A DNA stretch of 64,000 nt from contig CAMWID010000004.1 in assembly GCA_947174235.1 (NCBI GenBank), positions 1-64,000 of the forward strand, in the 5' to 3' direction. The stretch is from an uncultured Porphyromonadaceae bacterium. GTDB taxonomy: Bacteria; Bacteroidota; Bacteroidia; Bacteroidales; Muribaculaceae. Under the pieces are notes generated by a model, which saw only the letters and a list, made by a program, of their open reading frames with translations, searched no databases and was not told where the DNA came from. Both the position numbers and the translations under genes were made by a program. Shown piece by piece: positions 53,451 through 63,154 of this stretch; the stretch's first letter is position 1; every line of letters starts with the position of its first letter.

Positions 53451-56444
53451 ATGAAACAAATCAGTTTACGCCGGCATTTCATGTCGGTAAGGCTAATCCT
53501 GTGCCTATGTCTCGCCCTTTTGGGGACGTCATTTGAAACTATGGCTCAGCAATTGAGAGTGACCGGAATTGTGGTTGACAACAGTGGGGAGCCTGTGATA
53601 GGAGCCACAGTGTGGGAAAAGGGCACTTCCAACAACAGGACAGCCACAGGAGTGGAAGGAGACTTCTCTCTGGAGGTGGCGACAGGGGCTGTCCTTCAGG
53701 TTTCCTATATAGGATACAAGACAACTGATGTGGAAGTGACCGGATCATCTCCTTTGCGCATAGTAATGGAGGAAGATACGCAGATTCTGGATGACGTGGT
53801 AGTGATCGGCTACGGCAGCATCTCGAGAAAGGAGGTCACAAGCGCGGTGTCGCACGTTTCAGGCAAGGATCTTCTACAGATAGGCAACAGTAATCCTGCG
53901 ATGCAGATGCAGGGCAAGGTGTCGGGGCTTGTTGTCGACAACACCGCCGCCGCAGATCCTAACCGCAGCCCCGGCATACAGGTGCGGGGTGTCTCTTCCC
54001 GCTCCGCAGGTCTCGGACCACTGATCGTGATAGACGGTGTGCCCGGAGGGAGTCTTGACAATGTAAACGAAAACGACATAGAATCGATAGATGTGCTTAA
54101 GGACGGAGCCGCTTCCGCCATTTACGGCACACGGGGTTCTAACGGAGTCATTGTGGTCACGACTAAAAAAGGGACGACGGACGGGAATGTCCATACCAGA
54201 TATTTCGGATATGTCAACATCACGACACCCAAGCGTGAGCTTGATGTGCTGAGCGCGGATGAGTTCAGGAAACAGAACCGTGGAGAGGATTACGGAGCGG
54301 ATACCGACTGGTTCGGAGAGCTTACACGCACCGCCGTTTCCCATAGCCACACTTTACAGATTTCCGGCGGCAACGCAAAGACAAACTATAAGGGAACGAT
54401 CGACTTCAAGAACAGCGAGGGTGTGGATCTCCGTTCCGACAAGAAGGAGGTTGGCGGCAGGGTTATGCTTAAACACACGGGGATGAGCGGTCTCTACACC
54501 ATCACACTGAACGCCGCGCCGAGGGTCATAAAATATAATGACGCGGACTATAACGCGTTTAACGCCGCGTTGTATATCAATCCCACCACACCTGTCATGG
54601 ACGCTGACACTCCGGGCAAGTACACGTATATCACCACTTATGACACCAACAACCCGGTAGAGACACTCCGTCTGGAGGAAAGCCGGGGAGAGAGGAAGAT
54701 ACTAAACTGGGACGGCACATTCAAATTGAACCTGCTCCCTCTGTTCGCTCCCGGTTCACGTCATTATCTTGATACCCAGATCACACTTTCGCAACAGATC
54801 ATCGACAATGATTACAGCTGGTTCCGTCCCGCGGCTTCTTCTGTGAGCAACAAGACCGGACGTAACGGCGAGGCTCAGCGTAAATATGACAAGAACAAAC
54901 AGGAAACGCTGGAATGGCTTGTGAACTACGGCTTTGACACCGACAGCCACCATTTCAAACTGATGGGGGGATATTCTTATCAATACTTCGTGAATGACGG
55001 TCTCAGTGCAGAGAACAAGGATTTCTCCTCAGATCTTCTCGGTCCGGACAATCTTGGTTCGGGCACATACAACAGCAGCGCGATAGGACGGCTTGGAATG
55101 GGATCGTATAAAAACGACTCTAAACTGATAGCGTTTTTCGGGCGCGCAAGCTATAATTTTAAGGATAAATATTTCGCCACGTTCTCACTCCGCCACGAAG
55201 GTTCATCCAAGTTCGGAGCCAACCATAAATGGGGTTCATTCCCGGCGGTTTCCGCGGGATGGCGTCTGAGCGAGGAGGAATTCATGAAAGATGTGACGTG
55301 GATCAACGAGCTGAAGCTGCGAGGCGACTACGGGGAGACAGGCAACCAGGATTTCGCGAGCTATCAGTCGCTTTCCACAATGGGATCATGGCAGCTGGTC
55401 TATTATAACGGCACGTATATAAAAGAATGGGGATTTGACAAGAATGCGAATCCCGACCTTAAATGGGAGAAAGGGAAGAACTGGAATGTGGGAGTTGATT
55501 TCAGTCTTTTCGACAACATGCTTAGCGGAAGTGTCAATTATTACAGCCGTAAACAACAAGATCTTCTGGGCAATTATAACGTGTCGCTGCCGCCGAACAG
55601 TTCCGCCACAACCTTCTTGAACGTGGGTACGATGAGAAACCGTGGCGTGGAAATAGAATTGACTTTGAATGCAGTCAGAACGAGGAATTTCGACTGGACC
55701 ACTTCATTTATCGGATCCACTTCCGACAACCGGTTCGTGTCATTCTCCAACCAGACCCACAAGGGTCAGAAATTCTATTGGCTCAGCTCTTTTCCTGCCT
55801 ATCCGGGCAATCCCGGCCCGTTGCAGCGCATAGAGGAGGGGGAACGTATCGGAAATTTCTATACGTTTGAATACGCCGGAGTAGACGACGCCGGCAACTG
55901 GCTGATATATTCCAAAGACGGAGACAAGATTCCTGTAGACCAGGGGACGGATGATGACAAACGAGTGGTTGGCAACGGATTGCCGAAATTCAATATGTCG
56001 TGGAACAATACGTTGCGCTATCGTAATTTCGATCTGACCCTGTATTTCCGTGGTAATTTCGGTTTTCAGGTATATGACAGCATGAATCTTTATTACGGAC
56101 TCCAGTCAGCAGCGCCCAACACGAATGTGCTTTCATCAGCTTATGATGCCAACAAGGCTGTCACGACGGGTAAAAACGTCCACAACAGCTATTTTGTGCA
56201 TGACGGTGATTTTGTGAAACTTGATGTGGCGACATTGGGTTACAACTGGAATATCAACTGCCGGTGGGTGAACAGTCTGCGTGTCTATTTCACTGCACGC
56301 AATCTCTTTACCGTCAGCAGATACAAAGGGCTTGATATGGATGCGTTCGCGGTCAACGGCATGGAACCCGGTGTCCCCGGCAACAAGATAAGTTATTATC
56401 CTTCTACAAGACAATATCTTTTTGGCGTACAACTTAATTTCTAA
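53451..56444 (+). CDS. susC: SusC-family transporter (PUL C)
   Basis: 997 residues: signal peptide to about FETMAQ, a carboxypeptidase-regulatory-like domain (VTGIVVDNSGEPVIGATVWE), the SusC signature in the form ILDDVVVIGYGSISRKEVTSA, the plug (ESIDVLKDGAASAIYGTRGS) and the barrel ending LFGVQLNF. Two Met codons lie near the start (MKQISLRRHFM); the first is used. Works with the SusD coded 4 bases downstream. Confidence 0.97.
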   Translation: MKQISLRRHFMSVRLILCLCLALLGTSFETMAQQLRVTGIVVDNSGEPVIGATVWEKGTSNNRTATGVEGDFSLEVATGAVLQVSYIGYKTTDVEVTGSSPLRIVMEEDTQILDDVVVIGYGSISRKEVTSAVSHVSGKDLLQIGNSNPAMQMQGKVSGLVVDNTAAADPNRSPGIQVRGVSSRSAGLGPLIVIDGVPGGSLDNVNENDIESIDVLKDGAASAIYGTRGSNGVIVVTTKKGTTDGNVHTRYFGYVNITTPKRELDVLSADEFRKQNRGEDYGADTDWFGELTRTAVSHSHTLQISGGNAKTNYKGTIDFKNSEGVDLRSDKKEVGGRVMLKHTGMSGLYTITLNAAPRVIKYNDADYNAFNAALYINPTTPVMDADTPGKYTYITTYDTNNPVETLRLEESRGERKILNWDGTFKLNLLPLFAPGSRHYLDTQITLSQQIIDNDYSWFRPAASSVSNKTGRNGEAQRKYDKNKQETLEWLVNYGFDTDSHHFKLMGGYSYQYFVNDGLSAENKDFSSDLLGPDNLGSGTYNSSAIGRLGMGSYKNDSKLIAFFGRASYNFKDKYFATFSLRHEGSSKFGANHKWGSFPAVSAGWRLSEEEFMKDVTWINELKLRGDYGETGNQDFASYQSLSTMGSWQLVYYNGTYIKEWGFDKNANPDLKWEKGKNWNVGVDFSLFDNMLSGSVNYYSRKQQDLLGNYNVSLPPNSSATTFLNVGTMRNRGVEIELTLNAVRTRNFDWTTSFIGSTSDNRFVSFSNQTHKGQKFYWLSSFPAYPGNPGPLQRIEEGERIGNFYTFEYAGVDDAGNWLIYSKDGDKIPVDQGTDDDKRVVGNGLPKFNMSWNNTLRYRNFDLTLYFRGNFGFQVYDSMNLYYGLQSAAPNTNVLSSAYDANKAVTTGKNVHNSYFVHDGDFVKLDVATLGYNWNINCRWVNSLRVYFTARNLFTVSRYKGLDMDAFAVNGMEPGVPGNKISYYPSTRQYLFGVQLNF

Positions 56445-56448
56445 TATC

Positions 56449-58191
56449 ATGAGATATAATAATATAATCATAAGTGCGCTCGGTCTGCTCCCTTTTTTGA
56501 CCGCCGGGTGTACGGATCTTGAGGAAACCACCTACGACATCATCCCGCAAGACAAATTCTATCAGTCGAAAGAGAACGTGCTTGAAGCATTCGTACATCC
56601 CTTCGGACATGGCTACTGGATGTGTCGCGGAGGAATGTATTGGTTTGCCGAGCTTTCAGCCGACCAATATATGACCGTCCAGCGTGAGGAGCACTGGTAT
56701 AACGGAGGAGAGTATTTCCGATTTCATTATCACACGTGGACAATCGACGACTACGGTGTCAATTCCTCATGGGAGGACGCTTACAGAGGAGTGATCCAAT
56801 GTAATTCCAATATCGCCGACTTCTCCAGGCTCGATCCCGCCAAACTCGGGTTCACCGCTCAGGAATTGAACGACTTCATCGCGCAGACACGCGTGCAGAG
56901 GGCATGGATGTATATGGTTCTGTTTGATCTGTACCATAACATTCCGGTAGTTACGGATTATCCGTCTACCGACCTCCCGGAACAGTCGGATCCCAAAGAT
57001 ACGTTCGCTTTTATAGAGCGGGAACTTAAGGAATCCATGTCTCTGCTCGCGCTAAAAAGTGGAAGTGACGGAAACGGCGTCAAACAGGGTCAATGGACCC
57101 AGGGAGGATGCGCGGCGTTGCTCGCGAGGTTATATATGAACGCGAGCTGGTGGATAGATGAGGATATGAGCTCCGAAGCGGAAAAATATTGTCAGGACAT
57201 CATCGACGGTAAATATGGATACTACGAGATAGATCAGCGCTGGGACGCGCCTTTTGACTGGGACAACGACAAATGCAACGAGATCATTTTCGGCTATCCA
57301 TCTTCGTTCGGTGCCGCGCACTGGCTGTATGACACGGAGATGTTCTGGCAGGTAGCCCCGTTCCAGGCAACACGTTATTTCAAGTTTACAGACTGGGGCA
57401 ACTGCAATCCGAAATATGCATTGCAGCCCGGACTTGATCTTGAGGGTAATGAATATGGTTTCGATCTCGGTAAACCGGTCAGGAAGTTTATGAACTATCC
57501 TGATGACGTGCGTCTTAAAAAGTATAAAAATATAGGCGAGGGAAGCCGCGAAGGTCTTTTCCTTTACGGTTATCTTCCATATGAGAACGATAACGGTGAG
57601 ACAGAATACGTGAAGTCTGACAACGGCGCCTACACTTTGTATATCCGTGACCAGGTGGGAATTTTCCGGGACACACCTCCGGACAACCCCTCCCCATCCC
57701 CATCCAACGGAACTACGACACCGGAATCCGGAATGGCATACGGTGATCAGAATTCCGGATGGTGTCTGATCAAATATCCTATCTATCCGTCGGATGATCC
57801 TCATAAGATCGAATCCGATTATGCCATGATACGTCTGGCAGAGATATATTATTATCTTGCAGAAATAAAATTCAATCAGGGTAAAACCGGCGAGGCTGCT
57901 CGGTTGCTCAATCACGTGCGCAGGCGTTATTATCCGGAAGGTTCTCCGAGTCTGTATCCCGAGGACGGGTCTCAGCTCACCCGTCAGGAGATCATTGACG
58001 AATGGGGACGTGAGTTTATAGGAGAAGGTATGAGACGACAGACACTTTGCCGTTTCGGAGTCTTTAACACAGGAATCTGGTGGGACAAGGAACCTGACGC
58101 CGACGACCATACGAAGTGGCTGCCGTTGTCACGATCTGTGTTGGGCGCGAATCCCAAACTCAGGCAGAATCCGGGATATCCGGGTATATAA
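56449..58191 (+). CDS. susD: SusD-family lipoprotein (PUL C)
   Basis: 580 residues from the ATG at 56449, 4 bases after the SusC stop. Lipobox TAGC (Cys21) then TDLEETTYDIIPQDKFY. Hallmarks: QTRVQRAWMYMVLFDLYHNI, RLAEIYYYLAEIKFNQG and a C-terminal RREFIGEG-like segment (WGREFIGEGMRRQTLCRFG). A low-complexity PDNPSPSPSNGTTTP loop lies near residue 415. A terminator-like hairpin follows. Confidence 0.96.
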   Translation: MRYNNIIISALGLLPFLTAGCTDLEETTYDIIPQDKFYQSKENVLEAFVHPFGHGYWMCRGGMYWFAELSADQYMTVQREEHWYNGGEYFRFHYHTWTIDDYGVNSSWEDAYRGVIQCNSNIADFSRLDPAKLGFTAQELNDFIAQTRVQRAWMYMVLFDLYHNIPVVTDYPSTDLPEQSDPKDTFAFIERELKESMSLLALKSGSDGNGVKQGQWTQGGCAALLARLYMNASWWIDEDMSSEAEKYCQDIIDGKYGYYEIDQRWDAPFDWDNDKCNEIIFGYPSSFGAAHWLYDTEMFWQVAPFQATRYFKFTDWGNCNPKYALQPGLDLEGNEYGFDLGKPVRKFMNYPDDVRLKKYKNIGEGSREGLFLYGYLPYENDNGETEYVKSDNGAYTLYIRDQVGIFRDTPPDNPSPSPSNGTTTPESGMAYGDQNSGWCLIKYPIYPSDDPHKIESDYAMIRLAEIYYYLAEIKFNQGKTGEAARLLNHVRRRYYPEGSPSLYPEDGSQLTRQEIIDEWGREFIGEGMRRQTLCRFGVFNTGIWWDKEPDADDHTKWLPLSRSVLGANPKLRQNPGYPGI

Positions 58192-58230
58192 TTCTGCCTT
58201 AGGGCAATAAGACCAGAATATTACACGTTA

Positions 58231-58277
58231 AATCTATGGATGGATGCCAATTGGTGTCTGTCCATAGATTTTTTTTA
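58231..58277 (+). terminator. Terminator after SusD of PUL C
   Basis: AATCTATGGA (58231-58240) pairs with TCCATAGATT (58261-58270), extended inward by GATGCC/GGTGTC with wobble pairs, and is followed by a run of T. It separates SusD from the next enzyme gene, so the enzyme is either read through at a lower level or has its own promoter. Confidence 0.85.
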
Positions 58278-58332
58278 TTTGCTTCCTGAATAACCATTTG
58301 TAATACAATAATCTATATTAACCTTGTAGCCT

Positions 58333-59949
58333 ATGAGACGATTTGTTATCTGTGCGGCTGTGTCGCTTGCCGCTTCCTTATTGCCTGTGGATGCGATGTC
58401 GCAAAATCCATATCTGCCCCTGTGGGAATATATCCCTGACGGGGAACCGTATGTTTTTGAAGACCCTGACCGACCCGGGGAGTATCGGGTGTACATATAT
58501 GGGTCGCATGATTCTCTGATTACTGAATATTGCGGAAGGGAGCAGGTGGTGTGGTCGGCTCCAGTCGATCGTCTTGACGATTGGCGTTACGACGGGGTGA
58601 TCTTCATATCAGACAGGGACCGAGACGGTAATCTTCTTCATCCGGACGGCAAGGGAGATGTGCTCTATGCTCCAGATGTGGCGGTCGTGGAGGAACCGGA
58701 CGGTACAAAGACCTATTATCTCTATCCCAACAATCAGGCTGGAGGACGTCAGGGGATGGTGGCAAGGAGCAAACGTCCCGACGGTCCCTTTGAGGTGTGC
58801 AACTGGAGTCAGACTGATCCGGTGGCTGCCGAGGGTGTCCTGAGGTTTGATCCTGCGGTCTTTGTGGATGACGACGGACGAGTATACGGATATTGGGGAT
58901 TTGAACGTTCATATGCGGCGGAGCTTGATCCCCGGACCATGGCGACTGTCATCCCCGGAGGGAAGGTCGTGGAAGACCTGATTCCCGGGAGGTTTCAGGA
59001 TGAACTGTATAAATTCTTTGAGGCTTCGTCTCTTAGAAAAATAAAAGATAAATATATATTCATCTACAGCAGGTATACGCGAGAGGGCGAGTTCGGTCTG
59101 CCCGCCTCAAACTATACGCTCGCATATGCGTATTCCGACAATCCGTTGGGTCCGTTCACATACGGCGGAACAATAATCGACGGGAGAAGCCGCGGCACAG
59201 ATGAATCCGGAAAAGTCATACCGACCGCATACCCTGCGGGAAATACCCACGGAAGCATATGCGAGATCGACGGCAAATGGTGGGTGTTCTATCACAGACA
59301 GACCGGCACGAACGAGTTTTCGCGTCAGGCAATGGTCGCTCCGGTGGAGGTGAAAGTCGAAGAGGGTCCCGGAGGGAAGGTGTATATTTCTGAAGGGGAA
59401 TATAATTCAGAGGGGTTTGCCACACAGGGTCTCGACCCGTTCCGGAAGACACCTGCCGGACTGGCGTGCTATCTTACCGGACCTTCAGGGTCAAGCAATG
59501 AGTTTCCGAACTTTTACTTTTCAGGATCCTACATAAAACCGACATATTACACCCCCGGATCGTATGAGTCTCCTTTCAACGAAAAGATTCCGTTTGATCC
59601 TGTGGTGAACAATACCTCCGGTTCTACCGTGGGATATAAATATCTGGATTTCTCCCGACTTGCCGGGAAATCATCACTTGAACTGATATGTCATGTTGTC
59701 CCCGAAGGTATCGACGGCGAGATACGTTTGCTTGCAGGCTCACCTTTCACAAGCCGGGGAGGAAAAGAGATAGGGTCATTCCGTCTCACTTCGGATATGC
59801 CCCGTGAGATGACGGAGATCCGGATCCCGTTGTCCGGACTTGAAGGACTTGACGGCAAACAGGCGTTGTACTTCCTGTTCGGATCCGACACGAAGGAAGC
59901 GTCGATCTGCGAGCTGCATGACTTCCGTTTCGCCGGACGCCCGGAATAA
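58333..59949 (+). CDS. GH43-like exported glycosidase with C-terminal beta-domain
   Basis: 538 residues, signal peptide ending VDAMSQ. The propeller resembles clan GH-F enzymes: base candidate Asp44 (VFEDPDRPGEYRVYIYGSHD), Asp173 (RFDPAVFVDDDG) and acid Glu230 (KFFEASSLRKI). Residues 400-538 form a beta-sandwich like a CBM6-type module (SSLELICHVV, ALYFLFGSD). The family assignment is good at clan level, but the GH43 subfamily, and so arabinose, xylose or galactofuranose specificity, is open. Last gene of PUL C. Confidence 0.8.
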   Translation: MRRFVICAAVSLAASLLPVDAMSQNPYLPLWEYIPDGEPYVFEDPDRPGEYRVYIYGSHDSLITEYCGREQVVWSAPVDRLDDWRYDGVIFISDRDRDGNLLHPDGKGDVLYAPDVAVVEEPDGTKTYYLYPNNQAGGRQGMVARSKRPDGPFEVCNWSQTDPVAAEGVLRFDPAVFVDDDGRVYGYWGFERSYAAELDPRTMATVIPGGKVVEDLIPGRFQDELYKFFEASSLRKIKDKYIFIYSRYTREGEFGLPASNYTLAYAYSDNPLGPFTYGGTIIDGRSRGTDESGKVIPTAYPAGNTHGSICEIDGKWWVFYHRQTGTNEFSRQAMVAPVEVKVEEGPGGKVYISEGEYNSEGFATQGLDPFRKTPAGLACYLTGPSGSSNEFPNFYFSGSYIKPTYYTPGSYESPFNEKIPFDPVVNNTSGSTVGYKYLDFSRLAGKSSLELICHVVPEGIDGEIRLLAGSPFTSRGGKEIGSFRLTSDMPREMTEIRIPLSGLEGLDGKQALYFLFGSDTKEASICELHDFRFAGRPE

Positions 59950-60109
59950 AGACGAATGTCTTGCTGTAGAGAAATCCGTAATCTTACGACCGGTCTATCT
60001 GTAATAATGGTATGGATTGTGGTAAAAATGATAAAAGATTGGTAAAAAAGAATATAATTTAAGATATAATCCGTACGTTGTTAAATTGATACGGAAGGGT
60101 TATGCCCGA

Positions 60110-60180
60110 TCCGGGTCAGCCCGTAATGAGGGATGTGACCCGGACCGGAATAAGTCAGCAAAATATGATCTGACTCCCGG
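60110..60180 (+). other. Structured 5' leader of the redox operon
   Basis: Two hairpins in series: TCCGGGTCA/TGACCCGGA (60110-60118 with 60136-60144, perfect 9 bp, with an inner CCC/GGG) and CCGG...GTCAG/CTGAC...CCGG (60145-60158 with 60170-60180). They end 43 bases before the start codon. I compared them by eye with cobalamin, TPP, FMN and SAM riboswitch cores and found no match. No clear promoter was found in 59950-60109. Confidence 0.45.
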
Positions 60181-60222
60181 CAGCCGTCCTTTCATCATGA
60201 AACCAATTACTTACCTTTCATT

Positions 60223-61728
60223 ATGAAAAAATTCACTTTGCGGAATCTGAGGGTCGCCCTCGCCGTCGTTTTCTTTCTTTCCATAACATTGCTGTTTCTG
60301 GATTTCACGGGAACTGTCCATGCGTGGCTCGGATGGATGGCAAAGATCCAGTTTCTTCCGGCGTTGCTCGCCATGAACGTGGCGGTCGTGGCAGGACTTG
60401 TACTGATGACGTTATTGTTCGGTAGAGTCTATTGCTCTATAATTTGTCCGTTGGGTGTAATGCAAGATGTATTCGCCTGGTTCGGCAAAAAAAGCAAGAA
60501 GCACCGCTATACCTATTCTCCGGCAAAGAACGTTCTCAGATGGCTCATGGTGGTGTTGATGGGAGCGGCTATAATCCTCGGTATCGGTGCGTTTGTGGCA
60601 TTGTTCGCCCCTTACAGCGCATACGGCAGAATTGCGCAGTCATTCCTTTCCCCCTTGTGGCAGTGGGGCAATAATCTTCTCGCATATTGGGCGGAGAGGC
60701 GCGAAAGCTATGCGTTTTATTCTGTGGACGTATGGATGAGAGGTTCTGTGACCATGATTGTGGCGGGGATAACTGCAGTGGCTCTCGCGGTTCTTGCATG
60801 GCGCAACGGCAGGACGTATTGCAACACCGTGTGCCCGGTGGGGACAGTGTTGGGATTCTTTGCAAAATTTTCCCTTTTCCGTCCCGTGATAGATACATCA
60901 AAGTGCAATGGCTGTGGATTATGTGCCCGCAACTGCAAGGCATCCTGTATTGACAGCAAGAACCACAAGATCGATTATTCACGTTGCGTGGACTGCATGG
61001 ATTGTATCGGTAAATGCAGCAAGCGTGCAATCTCATATTCTTTAAGGACCCGACAGCAACCTGCGGAGGCGCTTTCCGGGTCGGAAGCCCCTGCCATAGA
61101 CAGCGGACGCCGCCGTTTTTTTACAATAACCGCGCTTGCGGGGACAGCTGCGGCTATGAAGGCCCAGGACAAGGTGGTCGACGGCGGTCTTGCGGAGATT
61201 CTTGACAAGAAGGCGCCTGTGAGAAAGACTCCGGTCGTGCCTCCGGGTGCGCAGGGAATCAGGAATCTGACCACACATTGCACCGCCTGTCAGCTGTGTG
61301 TTGCGGTATGTCCCAACGGAGTGTTGCGCCCTTCGGCAGATTTCGAGAGGCTTATGCAGCCGGAAAGCTCATATGAGCGCGGCTACTGCCGTCCGGAGTG
61401 CACGAAATGCTCGGATGTCTGTCCTGCCGGCGCTATAAAACCGATTACTGTCGCGGATAAATCGTCAATACAGATCGGTCATGCCGTATGGGTGAAAGAG
61501 AACTGTGTGCCCCTTACGGACGGGGTGGAATGTGGAAACTGTGCGCGTCATTGTCCCGTGGGGGCGATTCAGATGGTTGCGTCAGATCCGGATAACGAAG
61601 GCTCATTGAAAATACCGGTGGTCAATACGGAGCGATGCATCGGGTGCGGCGCGTGCGAGAACCTATGCCCCGCGCGTCCGTTCAGCGCCATATATGTCGA
61701 AGGGCATGAAAACCACAGAACAATCTAA
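60223..61728 (+). CDS. Membrane polyferredoxin, fusion of NapH-like and NapG-like parts
   Basis: 501 residues. The N-terminal half has about four membrane helices and the two CxxxCP motifs of NapH/CcoG proteins (YCSIICPLG at about 70, YCNTVCPVG at about 205), then two 4Fe-4S motifs (CNGCGLCARNC, CVDCMDCIGKC). A twin-Arg-like stretch GRRRFFTITALAGTAAA follows, then four more cysteine groups (CTACQLCVAVC, CTKCSDVC, CGNCARHC, CIGCGACENLC). It would take electrons from the quinone pool or cytoplasm and pass them outward. Next to it is an exported Fe-S aldo/keto reductase, the probable acceptor. Confidence 0.88.
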   Translation: MKKFTLRNLRVALAVVFFLSITLLFLDFTGTVHAWLGWMAKIQFLPALLAMNVAVVAGLVLMTLLFGRVYCSIICPLGVMQDVFAWFGKKSKKHRYTYSPAKNVLRWLMVVLMGAAIILGIGAFVALFAPYSAYGRIAQSFLSPLWQWGNNLLAYWAERRESYAFYSVDVWMRGSVTMIVAGITAVALAVLAWRNGRTYCNTVCPVGTVLGFFAKFSLFRPVIDTSKCNGCGLCARNCKASCIDSKNHKIDYSRCVDCMDCIGKCSKRAISYSLRTRQQPAEALSGSEAPAIDSGRRRFFTITALAGTAAAMKAQDKVVDGGLAEILDKKAPVRKTPVVPPGAQGIRNLTTHCTACQLCVAVCPNGVLRPSADFERLMQPESSYERGYCRPECTKCSDVCPAGAIKPITVADKSSIQIGHAVWVKENCVPLTDGVECGNCARHCPVGAIQMVASDPDNEGSLKIPVVNTERCIGCGACENLCPARPFSAIYVEGHENHRTI

Positions 61729-61738
61729 GCTGCCGTTT

Positions 61739-63154
61739 ATGAAAAAGAATATATTCAACAATAAGGATATCAACAGAAGAGAATTTTTAAAACGTCTCGG
61801 TCTTGGAACTGCCGCCGTGTCTGCGGTGTCGCTCGCAGGTTGCGGCACGAAACAGACCACTGCCTCGGGAAGCGGAAATGAGCTTGGCGAGATTCCGACC
61901 GATAAAATGACCTATCGTGTCAACCCGACCACCGGAGACAGGGTGTCGGTGCTGGGATACGGCTGCATGCGGTGGCCTACGATCCCTGACCCTGAACATG
62001 ACGGGGAGGATCTGATCGATCAAGAGACGGTAAACCGGCTTGTGGATTATGCCATAGAGCACGGTGTCAATTATTTCGATACGTCGCCGGCATATTGCAA
62101 GGGGCGTTCGGAAAAAGCTACGGGGATCGCGTTGAGCCGTCATCCCCGCGACAAATATTTCATTGCCACCAAACTGTCGAATTTCTCTCCGTCGACATGG
62201 AGCCGCGAGGCGTCGCTCGAGATGTACCACAACTCTTTCAAGGAGCTGCAGGTGGACTATATAGATTATCTTCTCCTCCACGGCATCGGAATGGGCGGGA
62301 TGGAATCTCTCAACGGCAGATATATCGACAACGGAGTTCTTGACTATCTTCTTAAGGAAAGGGAGGCGGGCAGGATCCGTAACCTCGGATTTTCCTATCA
62401 CGGCGACATAGAGGTGTTTGACTATCTGCTGTCGCAACATGACAAGTATAAATGGGATTTCGTCCAGATCCAGCTCAATTACCTTGACTGGAAACATGCC
62501 CGGGAGTTGAATCCCCGCAACACAGACGCCGAGTATCTTTATGGGGAGCTTGCCTCCCGCAATATCCCGGCGGTGATAATGGAGCCTTTGCTCGGGGGGC
62601 GTCTCTCGAATGTTCCCGACCATATTGTAGCGCGTCTGAGGCAACAGGAGCCGGACCGCAGCGTCGCGTCGTGGGCTTTCAGATATGCAGGCACATTCCC
62701 CGGAGTCCTTACGGTGTTGAGCGGCATGACCTACATGGAACATCTTCAGGATAATCTACGGTCATATTGTCCGCTGCAGCCATTGAGCGACAAGGAAAAC
62801 GAGTTTCTATATGAGACCGCGAATCTCATGGTGCAGTATCCCACTATCCCCTGCAACGACTGCAAGTATTGTATGCCCTGCCCCTACGGTCTTGACATAC
62901 CGGGGATCCTGCTTCATTACAACAAGTGTGTGAATCAGGGTAACGTCCCCGAAAGCAGTCAGGCGGAGAACTATCGTCAGGCGCGTCAGGCGTTTCTTGT
63001 GGGTTATGACCGCAGTGTCCCGAGGCTGCGTCAGGCAAACCATTGCATAGGGTGCAACCAGTGTTCGCCACATTGTCCCCAGAATATCAATATACCTGAG
63101 CAGCTGCACAGGATCGATAATTTTGTAGAAGAACTTAAACAGGGGAAAGTGTGA
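61739..63154 (+). CDS. Tat-exported aldo/keto reductase with two C-terminal Fe-S motifs
   Basis: 471 residues from the ATG at 61739; ATGs at 61694 and 61706 overlap the previous gene and are alternatives. The N-terminus is a Tat lipoprotein signal (NRREFLKRLGLG, then LAGC with Cys35). The aldo/keto reductase tetrad is complete: Asp114 and Tyr119 (FDTSPAY), Lys145 (IATKL), His181 (LLLHGIG). The C-terminus has CNDCKYCMPC and CIGCNQCSPHC ferredoxin-type groups. Export of a nominally NAD(P)H-linked fold suggests electrons come from the Fe-S clusters and the polyferredoxin upstream. Substrate unknown. Confidence 0.88.
   Translation: MKKNIFNNKDINRREFLKRLGLGTAAVSAVSLAGCGTKQTTASGSGNELGEIPTDKMTYRVNPTTGDRVSVLGYGCMRWPTIPDPEHDGEDLIDQETVNRLVDYAIEHGVNYFDTSPAYCKGRSEKATGIALSRHPRDKYFIATKLSNFSPSTWSREASLEMYHNSFKELQVDYIDYLLLHGIGMGGMESLNGRYIDNGVLDYLLKEREAGRIRNLGFSYHGDIEVFDYLLSQHDKYKWDFVQIQLNYLDWKHARELNPRNTDAEYLYGELASRNIPAVIMEPLLGGRLSNVPDHIVARLRQQEPDRSVASWAFRYAGTFPGVLTVLSGMTYMEHLQDNLRSYCPLQPLSDKENEFLYETANLMVQYPTIPCNDCKYCMPCPYGLDIPGILLHYNKCVNQGNVPESSQAENYRQARQAFLVGYDRSVPRLRQANHCIGCNQCSPHCPQNINIPEQLHRIDNFVEELKQGKV

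Noticed and set aside
57130..58110. 326-residue minus-strand reading frame
   Set aside because: It lies wholly opposite the PUL C SusD gene, which shows all SusD hallmarks.
60110..60180. Cobalamin, TPP, FMN or SAM riboswitch
   Set aside because: The conserved core sequences of these classes are absent, so only a structured leader is reported.
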